From Acidipropionibacterium jensenii DSM 20535 (GTDB lineage Bacteria > Actinomycetota > Actinomycetes > Propionibacteriales > Propionibacteriaceae): DNA of 64,000 nucleotides. Positions 7,903 to 17,531 of the stretch are shown in pieces. The notes beneath the pieces were generated by a model. That model did not search any database. It was not told the origin of the DNA and saw only the letters and a list, made by a program, of their open reading frames with translations. Numbering within the stretch: the stretch's first letter is position 1; the number at the start of each line of letters is the position of its first letter. A program made the position numbers and the translations under genes. The stretch covers positions 1 through 64,000 of the forward strand of contig NZ_AUDD01000011.1 in the NCBI RefSeq assembly GCF_000425285.1. The letters are read 5' to 3'.

Positions 7903-9738
7903 ATGATGTCCATGGATGACAGCAACAGGAGCTCCGGCGAGGCCCCCCGCGACGGAGCGGAGTGGTCTCAGGACGGCGTCCGGCCCGATGGTTCCGGTCA
8001 GCCGATTGACTCCGGTCAGCCCGCCGGTCCGGGTCAGCCCGCCGAGCCGACCGTGTGGAGCGGGTGGGACACCCTGGACGCCTCGGCCGGCACACCCGCC
8101 GACCAGGCCCCGAAGACCGCCGCGGAGGCCGGGGGCCAGTCCCCCACCGGTCCCGGCAGCGACGCCGGACAGCAGGGCCACCCCTCCCCGTCCGGCTCCG
8201 ACCCCCGGCAGGGTGATAGCTCTCCATGGGGTGCCGAGTCCTCACAGGGGTACGGGTATCAGAGTCAACCCTCGGCGTCCCAGTCCAACACCGGGCCCTA
8301 CTCCCAGCCGTATTCGCAGACCTGGCAGGACTCGGGGACCTCGCCCTACTCCAGTCAGGGCCAGTACCCGGGCCAGGGGCAGCAGGGTCCGTACGCGGGG
8401 CAGGGGCAGTACCCGAACGCCTCCTACCCGGGGCAGGGGCAGTCGGCCAACCGGGCCCCGTACCCGGGCCCGGCGGCACCCAACCCGTCACAGGGTGCGG
8501 GCTCAGCACAGGGCTTCGGCTCCTCCCAGGGATCCTGGGGGCAGGGCCCCGCCGGACAGTACGCGCCACCGGCGTCCGGCCCTGCCACGACCACCCAGCG
8601 CGGCCGCGGCACCGGGATGAAGGCCGGGGCGGTCGCCCTGGTCGCGGTCCTGGCCGCCGGGGCGGGCGGTCTGTCCGGCTGGGCGGTGAGCAGCCAGACC
8701 CAGAACGACGCCGCCACCACGAGCTCCTCGGTCGCCCCGAGCGCCTCTGGCACCCGGGTGATCCAGGGCAATGCCTCGAACCCGGACTGGACCGCCACCG
8801 CCAAGGCCGTCTCCAACTCGGTGGTCTCCATCTCGGTGAAGACCGGGCAGGGCACCGGAGCCGGTTCCGGCGTCGTTCTCAACACCAAGGGCGACATCGT
8901 CACCAACAACCACGTCGTCGCGGCCGGCGGGTCCGGCGGCACCATCGCGGTCTCGATGGGCGACAAGACCTACGAGGCCACGATCGTCGGCACCGATCCG
9001 TCCACCGACCTCGCCGTGATCCGCCTGGGCCAGGTGCCCAAGGACCTCACCCCGATCACACTCGGCAACTCCGACCAGCTCGCCGTCGGCGCCCCGGTGA
9101 TGGCGATCGGAAACCCGTTGGGACTGTCGGGATCGGTCACCACCGGCATCATCAGCGCCCTCAACCGCCCGGTGACGACGTCGACCGGGGACCAGGGCCA
9201 GGCCAGCGGCTCCGACTCCGCCGGTGTGGTCGTCACCAGCGCCATCCAGACCAGCGCCCCGATCAATCCGGGCAACTCCGGCGGCGCCCTGGTCAACGCC
9301 GATGGCCAGCTGATCGGGATCAACTCCTCGATCGCCAGCCTGTCCTCGGGGTCGTCGAACTCCCAGTCCGGCAGCATCGGGATCGGATTCGCCATTCCGG
9401 TCAACCAGGTGAAGATCATCACCGACCAGCTCATCGCCTCGGGCAAGGCCCGGCACGCCTACCTCGGCGTCACCACCGCCACCGGCACCGCGACCGTCGC
9501 GGGCGTGACGACCACGGGGGCGACGGTGCGATCGGTCCAGGCCGACTCGCCGGCCGACAGGGCCGGGATCAGGGAGGGGGACGTCGTCATCTCGATGAAC
9601 TCGACGACGGTCACCTCCGGGGAGTCCCTGGTCGGGCTGGTGCGGTCCCGCAAGGTCGGGGAGAGAGTGACCCTGACGGTGGTCCGCGACGGCTCCCAGC
9701 AGAAGATCCAGGTGACCCTGGCGGCGTCCGCCCGGTGA
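7903..9738 (+). CDS. HtrA/DegP-like membrane serine protease with PDZ domain
   Basis: A 611-residue envelope quality-control protease. A long Gly/Gln/Ser/Tyr-rich cytoplasmic tail (1-236), one transmembrane helix (about 239-262), a trypsin-like domain and a C-terminal PDZ domain (about 520-608). The catalytic triad is visible: His337 in NNHVV, Asp369 in STDLAVIRL, Ser459 in NPGNSGGAL. The tail resembles that of mycobacterial HtrA/PepD proteins but is unusually long and made of PGQGQ/YPGQG-type repeats. AGGAAG lies about 10 bases before the tandem ATGs. It converges on the SorC regulator gene with only 15 bp between stops. Confidence 0.93.
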   Translation: MMSMDDSNRSSGEAPRDGAEWSQDGVRPDGSGQPIDSGQPAGPGQPAEPTVWSGWDTLDASAGTPADQAPKTAAEAGGQSPTGPGSDAGQQGHPSPSGSDPRQGDSSPWGAESSQGYGYQSQPSASQSNTGPYSQPYSQTWQDSGTSPYSSQGQYPGQGQQGPYAGQGQYPNASYPGQGQSANRAPYPGPAAPNPSQGAGSAQGFGSSQGSWGQGPAGQYAPPASGPATTTQRGRGTGMKAGAVALVAVLAAGAGGLSGWAVSSQTQNDAATTSSSVAPSASGTRVIQGNASNPDWTATAKAVSNSVVSISVKTGQGTGAGSGVVLNTKGDIVTNNHVVAAGGSGGTIAVSMGDKTYEATIVGTDPSTDLAVIRLGQVPKDLTPITLGNSDQLAVGAPVMAIGNPLGLSGSVTTGIISALNRPVTTSTGDQGQASGSDSAGVVVTSAIQTSAPINPGNSGGALVNADGQLIGINSSIASLSSGSSNSQSGSIGIGFAIPVNQVKIITDQLIASGKARHAYLGVTTATGTATVAGVTTTGATVRSVQADSPADRAGIREGDVVISMNSTTVTSGESLVGLVRSRKVGERVTLTVVRDGSQQKIQVTLAASAR

Positions 9739-9753
9739 GCCCGGGAGCCGGCG

Positions 9754-10704
9754 TCACATCAGGTCCAGGACTGCCCGGGCCGTCTCGTCGTCGACCACCA
9801 GATCGGTGGCCACCCGCGCCCTGAGGGCCGCCAGCAGGGCCTTGGCCTTGGCGCGTCCGGCCACCACGCAGACCCTGCGCGGCACCTTCTGGAGCTGGTG
9901 CGGGGTCATCCCGGTGGCCCGCTCGTTGAACGGGATGTCGGTGAAGGACCCGTCGGCCTTGAGGAAGACGGTGTTGACGTCGCCGACCACCCCGTAGGCG
10001 GTCAGCTCGCTCATCTCGGCCTCGGTGAGATAGCCCGCGGAGTACACGTGGGAGGGCACCGGGGCATCGAGGGCTCCCAGCCCGAAGACCGCCAGATCCA
10101 GGTTCCGCTGGGCCGCCAGCACCGACTGCACGGCCCTCTCGCGCCACATCGCGACCTTGGTCTGGGGGTCGTCGAAGAAGGCGGGGACCGGGAAGTGCAC
10201 GACCTCCCCCTGGAAGGCCTGGGCCATCCGCGTCATGATCGCCCCGGTGTAGGGGATGCCGAAGCTGCCGGGATTGGCGGCCCCGTTCATCTGGACCACC
10301 CGCACGTTGCGGACGTCCTTGGGGACGAGGTGCTGGGTGATGGCGTCCAGGGTGGTTCCCCAGGCCAGTCCGATGGAGACGCCGTCATGGACGAGATCGG
10401 TGATGTGCTGGCCGGCGATCCGGGCCACCTGGTCGAGGCGGTGCACCTCGGTGGTTCCCGAGCGGACCGGGACGATGGTGGTGCGCACCCCGAACATCCT
10501 CGACAGGGAGGTGCCCAGGCCGGTGCGGGCGCCGGTCGGCTGGGCCAGGCTGATCCGGACCAGCCCGGTCTCCCGGGCCTGCTTGAGGAGACGGGAGACG
10601 GTGGATCGCGAGGTGCCCAGATGCTTGGCGATGACCTCCATGGTCTCGCCCTGCATGTAGTACATGGACGCCGCCGTCCAGAGGTCGTCCGCCCACTCGT
10701 TCAT
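9754..10704 (-). CDS. SorC/DeoR-type sugar-binding transcriptional regulator
   Basis: A 316-residue cytosolic regulator: N-terminal helix-turn-helix (about 8-50, with IAKHLGTSRSTVSRLLKQAR) and a C-terminal SorC effector domain (about 55-316) with SIGLAWGTTL and VFGLGALDAP, the phospho-sugar-binding fold of the family. The start ATG 10704 has GAAGGGAAGA upstream. It is divergent from glpF/glpK and is therefore the likely regulator of glycerol uptake and phosphorylation; the effector could be glycerol-3-phosphate or dihydroxyacetone phosphate, which is inference. Confidence 0.9.
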   Translation of the reverse strand: MNEWADDLWTAASMYYMQGETMEVIAKHLGTSRSTVSRLLKQARETGLVRISLAQPTGARTGLGTSLSRMFGVRTTIVPVRSGTTEVHRLDQVARIAGQHITDLVHDGVSIGLAWGTTLDAITQHLVPKDVRNVRVVQMNGAANPGSFGIPYTGAIMTRMAQAFQGEVVHFPVPAFFDDPQTKVAMWRERAVQSVLAAQRNLDLAVFGLGALDAPVPSHVYSAGYLTEAEMSELTAYGVVGDVNTVFLKADGSFTDIPFNERATGMTPHQLQKVPRRVCVVAGRAKAKALLAALRARVATDLVVDDETARAVLDLM

Positions 10705-10720
10705 ACTCTTCCCTTCAGGA

Positions 10721-10734
10721 TGCACGTTAGTGCA
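10721..10734. promoter_or_regulatory. Inverted repeat upstream of the SorC regulator gene
   Basis: TGCAC-GTTA-GTGCA, a perfect 5-bp-arm inverted repeat 17 bp before the regulator start. Its position suits autoregulation. Short, so it may be coincidental. Confidence 0.35.
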
Positions 10735-10849
10735 CGCTCGCTGATGCCATGTTCACGGCCATGGTTTAATTCGGACAGTTCGGCGCGCAAAGCCGGACCG
10801 GGTGCGGTGAGATCGTCCACGACGGATGACCACGCGGCCCTCGTCGGAC

Positions 10850-10869
10850 GGATGTCACTGGTGACATCC
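10850..10869. promoter_or_regulatory. Palindromic operator candidate before glpF
   Basis: GGATGTCAC-TG-GTGACATCC is a perfect 9-bp-arm palindrome ending 18 bp before the glpF start, within the divergent region shared with the SorC regulator. Size, symmetry and position are those of a repressor operator. GTCAC/GTGAC half-sites recur before glpK (11850, 11858) and in the palindrome before glpT (47481-47502). Confidence 0.55.
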
Positions 10870-10887
10870 CCTTCATAGGAGTCCTTC

Positions 10888-11640
10888 ATGGTTCTGGAAA
10901 CGGCGGTTCCCGCCGCGACCGCATTCGGGTCCGAGTTCCTTGGAACAATGATCCTCATCATCCTTGGTGTGGGCGTCGTGGCGAACAATCTTCTCCCCAA
11001 GTCGAAGGGTCGGGCCAATGCTCCAGGTTCCCTCCAGATCAACTGGGGCTGGGGTTTCGGCGTCATGTTCGGCGTCTACACAGCCTACAAGACCGGTGGG
11101 CAGCTGAACCCCGCCGTCACCGTCGGCCTGTGGCTGGCCGGTAAAGACCTCGCTCCCGGCCTCCCGGCCAACGCGACCAACATCCTGGTCTGCATCGCCG
11201 GTCAGTTCGCCGGCGCCTTCGTCGGTGCCGTCATCGCCTGGCTGGCCTACAAGCAGCACTACGACGAGGACTGCGACCCCGCGCTCAAGCTGGGCACCTT
11301 CGCCACCGGCCCCGAGATCCGCAGCCCCTTCTGGAACACCATGACCGAGCTCATCGGCACCTGGGTGCTGCTGATCTGGGTCCTGCTGTCCGGCTACACC
11401 ACGACCGCCATCGGCCCGCTCGGCGTTGCTCTGCTGATCGTCGCGATCGGCGCCTCCCTCGGTGGCCCGACCGGGTACGCCATCAACCCTGCTCGTGACC
11501 TCGGTCCGCGTATCGCCCACGCCGTGTTGCCGATCAAGGGCAAGGGCAGCTCCGACTGGGGCTACTCCTGGGTTCCGATCGTCGGCCCGATGCTCGGTGC
11601 CATCCTCGCCGCGCTCACCTACCGGGTGTTCTGGCTCTGA
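10888..11640 (+). CDS. glpF: Glycerol facilitator (aquaglyceroporin)
   Basis: Inner-membrane channel for glycerol. The 250-residue protein has six membrane helices and the two pore NPA motifs, GGQLNPAVT (about residue 73) and GYAINPARD (about 201); Asp after the second NPAR is typical of glycerol-conducting members rather than strict water channels. AGGAG lies 8 bases before the ATG. It is followed by glpK after a 444-bp gap with a hairpin, so the two may be separate transcripts with read-through. Confidence 0.95.
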   Translation: MVLETAVPAATAFGSEFLGTMILIILGVGVVANNLLPKSKGRANAPGSLQINWGWGFGVMFGVYTAYKTGGQLNPAVTVGLWLAGKDLAPGLPANATNILVCIAGQFAGAFVGAVIAWLAYKQHYDEDCDPALKLGTFATGPEIRSPFWNTMTELIGTWVLLIWVLLSGYTTTAIGPLGVALLIVAIGASLGGPTGYAINPARDLGPRIAHAVLPIKGKGSSDWGYSWVPIVGPMLGAILAALTYRVFWL

Positions 11641-11650
11641 CACGTCGTGC

Positions 11651-11675
11651 GGGGGACGGCGGCCAGCCGTCTCCC
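11651..11675 (+). terminator. Hairpin after glpF
   Basis: GGGGGACGGC and GCCGTCTCCC form a 10-bp stem (one G-U pair) around a short GGCCA loop, starting 10 bp after the glpF stop. No T-tract follows, so it may attenuate rather than terminate. Confidence 0.45.
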
Positions 11676-12084
11676 GGAGGGCATCCAGTTCAGTTGGTGT
11701 GACCGGGGCCCATCGGCGGGCAGTCCGTCGACGGGCACCCCGGGTGGACTCCTTCGAGTCCCCGGTGGGATACGTCGGCCGCCTCGGTGGCCGGTGGTTC
11801 GACTGGGTGTGATACCAACGATGGTGGTGGTGCTGAGGCATAACGGCTTGTCACGGCGTCACCGGACAATCGAATAGACAACTCCATATCCAGTGCTCAG
11901 TCAGCACGTGGAGACGGTCGACAGCAGACGTCGTGGACGACGTCGGTCAGGAGACCGGATCCGAGGAAGACCGGTCGGATCACCTGAGGATCCGGCCGGG
12001 ATGGACCGACAACATCGGGCGGCGCTTCGCCCCATCGACCTCCGGAGCACCGCTGCGGAGTCTCGACACAGAAAGGGATCACTC
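11676..12084. other. Long glpF–glpK intergenic region
   Basis: No convincing coding sequence is seen. The glpK-proximal part is less GC-rich and carries TTGTC/GACAA arms (11849-11869) enclosing two GTCAC half-sites, a plausible place for a separate, regulated glpK promoter. No riboswitch fold was recognised. Confidence 0.4.
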
Positions 12085-13614
<1,530 letters not shown>

Positions 13615-13725
13615 GCATCAGTCAGTGCTGAGCGGCTGAGCAGCTGCTGGTGTGGCTGCTGGGCAGGATGGCCGGTGGCTGCTGGGCCGATGAGGGGCTG
13701 AGCAGCTGACTGCCTGACCGAGCCG

Positions 13726-13766
13726 ACAGGGCGGGGAGAGGACCTGGAGTCCTCTCCCCGCCCTGT
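13726..13766 (+). terminator. Strong hairpin terminator after glpK
   Basis: A perfect 18-bp stem (ACAGGGCGGGGAGAGGAC with its complement) around the loop CTGGA, followed by TTCT. It lies about 110 bp past the glpK stop, between convergent genes, and could serve both strands. Confidence 0.75.
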
Positions 13767-13841
13767 TTCTGCGTGCTTGTGGGTGTGGGGTGGCCGGAGT
13801 GCGGAGGATGGGTGGTCGGGTTGGGGCAAGCAGACGGCCAT

Positions 13842-13913
13842 CCACGATGCTCGCGAAGTTCGACGATGCTCGCGCTATAGCGCGAGCATCGTCGAACTTC
13901 GCGAGCATCGTGG
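13842..13913. repeat. 72-bp perfect palindrome, copy 1
   Basis: Bases 13842-13877 are exactly mirrored by 13878-13913 with no loop (centre TA|TA). Each 36-bp arm contains the word ACGATGCTCGCG twice, starting at 13844 and 13863, i.e. at 19-bp period, separated by AAGTTCG. Seventy bases are identical to the element at 33281-33350. It sits in the convergent gap between glpK and the sigma-factor operon. It reads open in several frames on both strands only because of its symmetry. Confidence 0.95.
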
Positions 13914-14005
13914 GAGAGGGCGTGGGAGAAGGGCGGGCGGAGGTGGGTGGACGGGGAGACCCCCGCCGGATGGCCGGCGGGGGTCTGGCAAAGCGCAAGG
14001 ACGGG

Positions 14006-14515
14006 TCAGCGGTGGGGTTGGGACTGTCGCAGTCCCAGGCCCTTCTTCGTGTAGTGGGTCGGGGCGTTGGTCCCGAAGGTCCCGGTGACAGATCGTCCCA
14101 GGAGTTCACCGAGGGAGTCCGACTTCGCCCGCTCTGCGGCCTGGCGGGTGGACTGTTCATCGCCGAGCGCCGCCAGCACCGTCTCGACCACATCGTCAGG
14201 GGCTGAGGGGGCGTTCTGGGAGGCGAGAAGATCGCTCACCCAACTGCACTCGGGGTCGTTCAGACTGTCATCGTTGAGCCGGCTGTCATCCACGGTGGCC
14301 TCCTTCGAAACCGGGTGCGCGTCCTGTGAGGGCTCGCCACGTCTCAGATGGGACGCGCCAGGGTCGCCGGCAGTTCCCATCCCCTGCCTGTCTGCGTCTC
14401 CTCCACCCGCCAAGGGGTCGGACGTCGTCACCGCGACCCTGCTGGTCGCCTGCTCCGGTCGACGTCGGCGGTGACCCCCGTCCGGCGATGACGGAGCGTC
14501 GAACCGGCCCGTCAT
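14006..14515 (-). CDS. Hypothetical protein downstream of sigma factor
   Basis: A 169-residue hydrophilic protein whose ATG overlaps the sigma-factor stop by 4 bp. The first 70 residues are low-complexity; the part from about VDDSRLNDDSLNDPE to AALGDEQSTRQAAER is the likely functional segment. Its position is that of the anti-sigma factor RsmA in related actinobacterial sigM operons, but it has no transmembrane helix or zinc-binding HxxxCxxC motif, so anti-sigma activity is only positional inference. A shorter start further downstream is possible. Confidence 0.6.
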   Translation of the reverse strand: MTGRFDAPSSPDGGHRRRRPEQATSRVAVTTSDPLAGGGDADRQGMGTAGDPGASHLRRGEPSQDAHPVSKEATVDDSRLNDDSLNDPECSWVSDLLASQNAPSAPDDVVETVLAALGDEQSTRQAAERAKSDSLGELLGRSVTGTFGTNAPTHYTKKGLGLRQSQPHR

Positions 14516-15177
14516 GAGACGTTCCGCAACGGCTCCAGAAGCACCGCCAGCCGCGCCCGACCCCGCGCGCAGCGGCTCTTCACCGTCCCTTTCGGCACCC
14601 CCAGCGCCACCGAGGCCTCCTCGACGCTCATCCCCTCCATGTCCACCAGCACCAAGGCCGCCCGCTGGTCGGCATTGATGCGGCCCAGCGCCTGCTGGAC
14701 GGCGTCCGCCAGCTCGGCGGACTCCACCCCGATGGTCGGGTCGTCGGAGGCCACGAGGTTGAGATCACGATCATCCCCCGGCTCCAGGGGCTGGGCCCGG
14801 CGCACCCGGTTGCGACGGATCCGGTCCAGACAGGCGTTGACCACGATCCGGTGCAACCAGCTGGTCACCGCCGAGCCCCCCCGGAAGGATCCGGCCCGCC
14901 GGAAGGCCGAGACCATCGCGTCCTGCAACGCATCGGAGGCCTCCTCCCGGTCGTGCATGGTGCGCAGCGCCACCGCCCACAGACGGTCGCGGTGTCGCAG
15001 GAAGAGCGTCTGGAAGGCGGTCGCATCGCCGGCCACGTGGATCCTCAGCAGCTCGGCGTCACTCAGTTCGTCGTGGTCTGGGGAACCGCCCGGGGTCGGG
15101 ACGCTGTCCTGCGGCTCGCGTCCGGGTCCCGCCACTCCATCCCCGGGGAGGGACTCGCCGTCGCTGCGACCGGTCAC
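14512..15177 (-). CDS. sigM: ECF RNA polymerase sigma factor, SigM-like
   Basis: Directs RNA polymerase to stress promoters. The 221-residue protein has an N-terminal 35-residue extension, region 2 (about 45-115, with DREEASDALQDAMVSAFRR) and region 4 (about 160-212, with SVEEASVALGVPKGTVKSR as the helix-turn-helix). It is embedded in the order cca – DUF6049 – pseudokinase – sigma – small protein, which in Actinobacteria marks SigM. It overlaps the neighbours on both sides by 4 bp, so translation is coupled to the pseudokinase. Confidence 0.88.
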   Translation of the reverse strand: MTGRSDGESLPGDGVAGPGREPQDSVPTPGGSPDHDELSDAELLRIHVAGDATAFQTLFLRHRDRLWAVALRTMHDREEASDALQDAMVSAFRRAGSFRGGSAVTSWLHRIVVNACLDRIRRNRVRRAQPLEPGDDRDLNLVASDDPTIGVESAELADAVQQALGRINADQRAALVLVDMEGMSVEEASVALGVPKGTVKSRCARGRARLAVLLEPLRNVS

Positions 15178-17357
15178 GGGTTGACCTTGATCTCGGCGAT
15201 CTCGCCCTGGTAGCGGCCCTGGCCGATCCGCGGCAGGGAGGTGAGGTACACCAGCAGGTATCGGCTGGAGGTCGGGTCGCTCGGCTTCAGGGTCGTGGTG
15301 CCCTGGGCGGTCGCATCGCCGGCCACCCTGGTCCAGTCGTTGATGGACGACATCGGCGCCCGTCGGCTCGAGCCGGACGGCACGTAGAGGCCCACATCGG
15401 TGGCCCCGTTGACCAGGGTCACCGTCACCGAGGAGAACCGGGTGTCCTGGCCCAGGTCGACCACCAGTCCGACTCCGGGCTTGAGCCGACCGAGCTTGGG
15501 GGAGCCGCGGTAGACCAGGGTCTTCCAGGCGGTGGTGGGCTTCCCGTCCCAGGCCAGGGCCACCTGGTCGGGGTTCTCCTCGTCATTGCCGCCGTCGCGC
15601 TGGGGGTCGAAGTCATCGACCTTCGAGATGGAGATCGTGGACCCGGGGGAGACGGCGGCCTCGCCGGCCGAGTCGGAACCGGTGCCGCGCCGGACACCCA
15701 CCACGATGAGGCAGATGACCAGGACGACGGCCACCGCCGCGACCAGCAGGACCTGCCAGCGTCGGGAGGAGGGGCGGGGCTGCGCCAGGTCGTGGGAGAC
15801 CTGCTCGACGTCCTCGGGACGGATCCGTCCCATCGCCGGCATCTTCAGCGGGTCCGCGGACCTGGACCGACCCGACCGGGACCGGCGTCCCGAGGCCGAG
15901 GAGCCCGAGGCGGAGAAACCTGCGTCGCCTCCGCGGTGGGAGCGACCCCCGGTTCCCCGGCGCGAGGAACGGCCTCGAGCCGGCGACCCGGCACCGCGCG
16001 GCAGATCCGCGCCGTCGCCGGGGTGTCGGGGAGCCGGCACATGGGCCCACTCGCCGGCGGCCGCCTCGGGGGTCCAGTAGCCGTCCTCGTCCAGGACCGG
16101 CTCCTCGGGGGAGCCGGTGCCGTCGTCGTCGACAAAGCCGCCCGCACGGCCGGCGGAGTAGTCGACGGGCAGGCCGTCGGCGCCCACCGCCGGCTGTCGG
16201 GCGGTGGTGCCGTCCCGGTCGGGCAAACGGTCGGCGCCACCGGAGCCTGTGGCGCTCCGGGAGCCGCTCGGGCCGCCGGGGCTGCCGAATCCGGAAGAAC
16301 TGCCGAATCCGGCGGAACTGCCGGAACCGGTGGGAAGGGAGGTGGTGACGGTGGTCGCGCTGTCACTGGGGTAGCGCAGCCGCCGCTCGAGGTCGGCCGC
16401 CGCATCCGCGCTGCCGAGCACCCGGGTGAGCGCCTGGGCGACCTCGTTGGCGGTGCGGATCGGCACCTCGTTGTGGCGCGGCACCTCGGAGAGGATCTGG
16501 TCGCACAGCACGTCGAGGGCGGGGGAGACGCCGGCGCGGACCTGCCGAGGGGGCAGCCAGCCGTGCTGATCGGCGGGGGCCGGGACAAGACCCCAGCGCA
16601 CCCGGCCGTCACGGGTGCTGGTCGGACGGGGGCTGCGGGCGGTGCCGGCCGGCCAGCGGGACACCAGGCAGGCGTAGAGCAGCCGTCCCATGTCCGAGAC
16701 GTCGCGGGCCTCGCGGTCGGACCAGCTCAGCGACTGGTCGCCGGGCCAGGGATGGAGGGCGGCCTGGATGAGCAGGCCGACGATCTTGACATTGCCGGTC
16801 GAGGTGACGATGACATTGTCGGGGTTGAGCCGCTCGTGGAAGATTCCCTGACTGTGCAGCGGGGCGAGGGCGTCGGCCAGCTCGCGGACGATCCAGGCGG
16901 CCTCCAGGGCCGACAGCGGGCCGGACTGCAGAAGCTCGGAGATCGATCGACCGGGGGCGAACTCGCAGACGATGTAGGCCCCGGGATCCCCGGGACCGGC
17001 GGCGACGGCGTCCAGCACCCGGAGGAAGCGGGAGTCGGTGGCGACCGCCGCGCGGCGGGCCGCCGCGAGCACCTCGGTGGTGTGGGCGCCGTTGGAGGCC
17101 AGGATGTGCATCAGCACGGGGCGGTGGAGTTTGAGGTCGAAGGCCCGCCAAGTCATCGTCCCCAGCGGCCGGCCGAGCTCCTGATCGAGTCGGAACCGAC
17201 CCCCGAGCTGGGCTCCGACGCTCAGCAGCGGGACGGCGTCGGGAGCCTCCCGGTCCTCCGACCACTCCCGCGAGCGGGTGTCCTCGGAGTCATCGGGACT
17301 CGAGTCGACGGTGGAGCGGTACCCGTTGTTGTATCCGCTGTCCACCGTCACCTCCAT
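15174..17357 (-). CDS. Stand-alone pseudokinase with extracytoplasmic carbohydrate-binding-like domain
   Basis: About 727 residues. A kinase-like domain occupies roughly the first 310 residues but lacks catalytic residues: the HRD loop reads FHERLNPDNVIV and the DFG position is IVG, so phosphotransfer is unlikely. A long Gly/Ser/Arg-rich linker, one transmembrane helix (VLLVAAVAVVLVICLIVVGV) and a C-terminal discoidin-like beta domain follow. This matches the C-terminal half of mycobacterial MviN (Rv3910), where the pseudokinase recruits an FHA protein to control the lipid II flippase MurJ. No MurJ half is present. I start at ATG 17357, with GAGGA 9 bases upstream; ATG 17399 is an alternative. 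Confidence 0.85.
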   Translation of the reverse strand: MEVTVDSGYNNGYRSTVDSSPDDSEDTRSREWSEDREAPDAVPLLSVGAQLGGRFRLDQELGRPLGTMTWRAFDLKLHRPVLMHILASNGAHTTEVLAAARRAAVATDSRFLRVLDAVAAGPGDPGAYIVCEFAPGRSISELLQSGPLSALEAAWIVRELADALAPLHSQGIFHERLNPDNVIVTSTGNVKIVGLLIQAALHPWPGDQSLSWSDREARDVSDMGRLLYACLVSRWPAGTARSPRPTSTRDGRVRWGLVPAPADQHGWLPPRQVRAGVSPALDVLCDQILSEVPRHNEVPIRTANEVAQALTRVLGSADAAADLERRLRYPSDSATTVTTSLPTGSGSSAGFGSSSGFGSPGGPSGSRSATGSGGADRLPDRDGTTARQPAVGADGLPVDYSAGRAGGFVDDDGTGSPEEPVLDEDGYWTPEAAAGEWAHVPAPRHPGDGADLPRGAGSPARGRSSRRGTGGRSHRGGDAGFSASGSSASGRRSRSGRSRSADPLKMPAMGRIRPEDVEQVSHDLAQPRPSSRRWQVLLVAAVAVVLVICLIVVGVRRGTGSDSAGEAAVSPGSTISISKVDDFDPQRDGGNDEENPDQVALAWDGKPTTAWKTLVYRGSPKLGRLKPGVGLVVDLGQDTRFSSVTVTLVNGATDVGLYVPSGSSRRAPMSSINDWTRVAGDATAQGTTTLKPSDPTSSRYLLVYLTSLPRIGQGRYQGEIAEIKVNP

Positions 17358-17531
17358 GCTCCTCGATCCTCGGGATCCCCGCGCCGATCCCGACGACATC
17401 GGACCATCGGGCCAATGCCCTCATCCAGTGTGCCGCCTCGCCTGCCGGATCGGAACTCGGCTCACCGCGGAGTGGGCAAGGGGCGGGGAATGTCGGCTCT
17501 GCGGCTGCGAACCGTCGGGCGTCGTCTGCTG

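Noticed and set aside
13842-13913. Open frames through the palindrome giving near-identical short peptides on both strands
   Set aside because: They exist only because the DNA is palindromic and lacks stops; there is no ribosome site, codon bias or domain.
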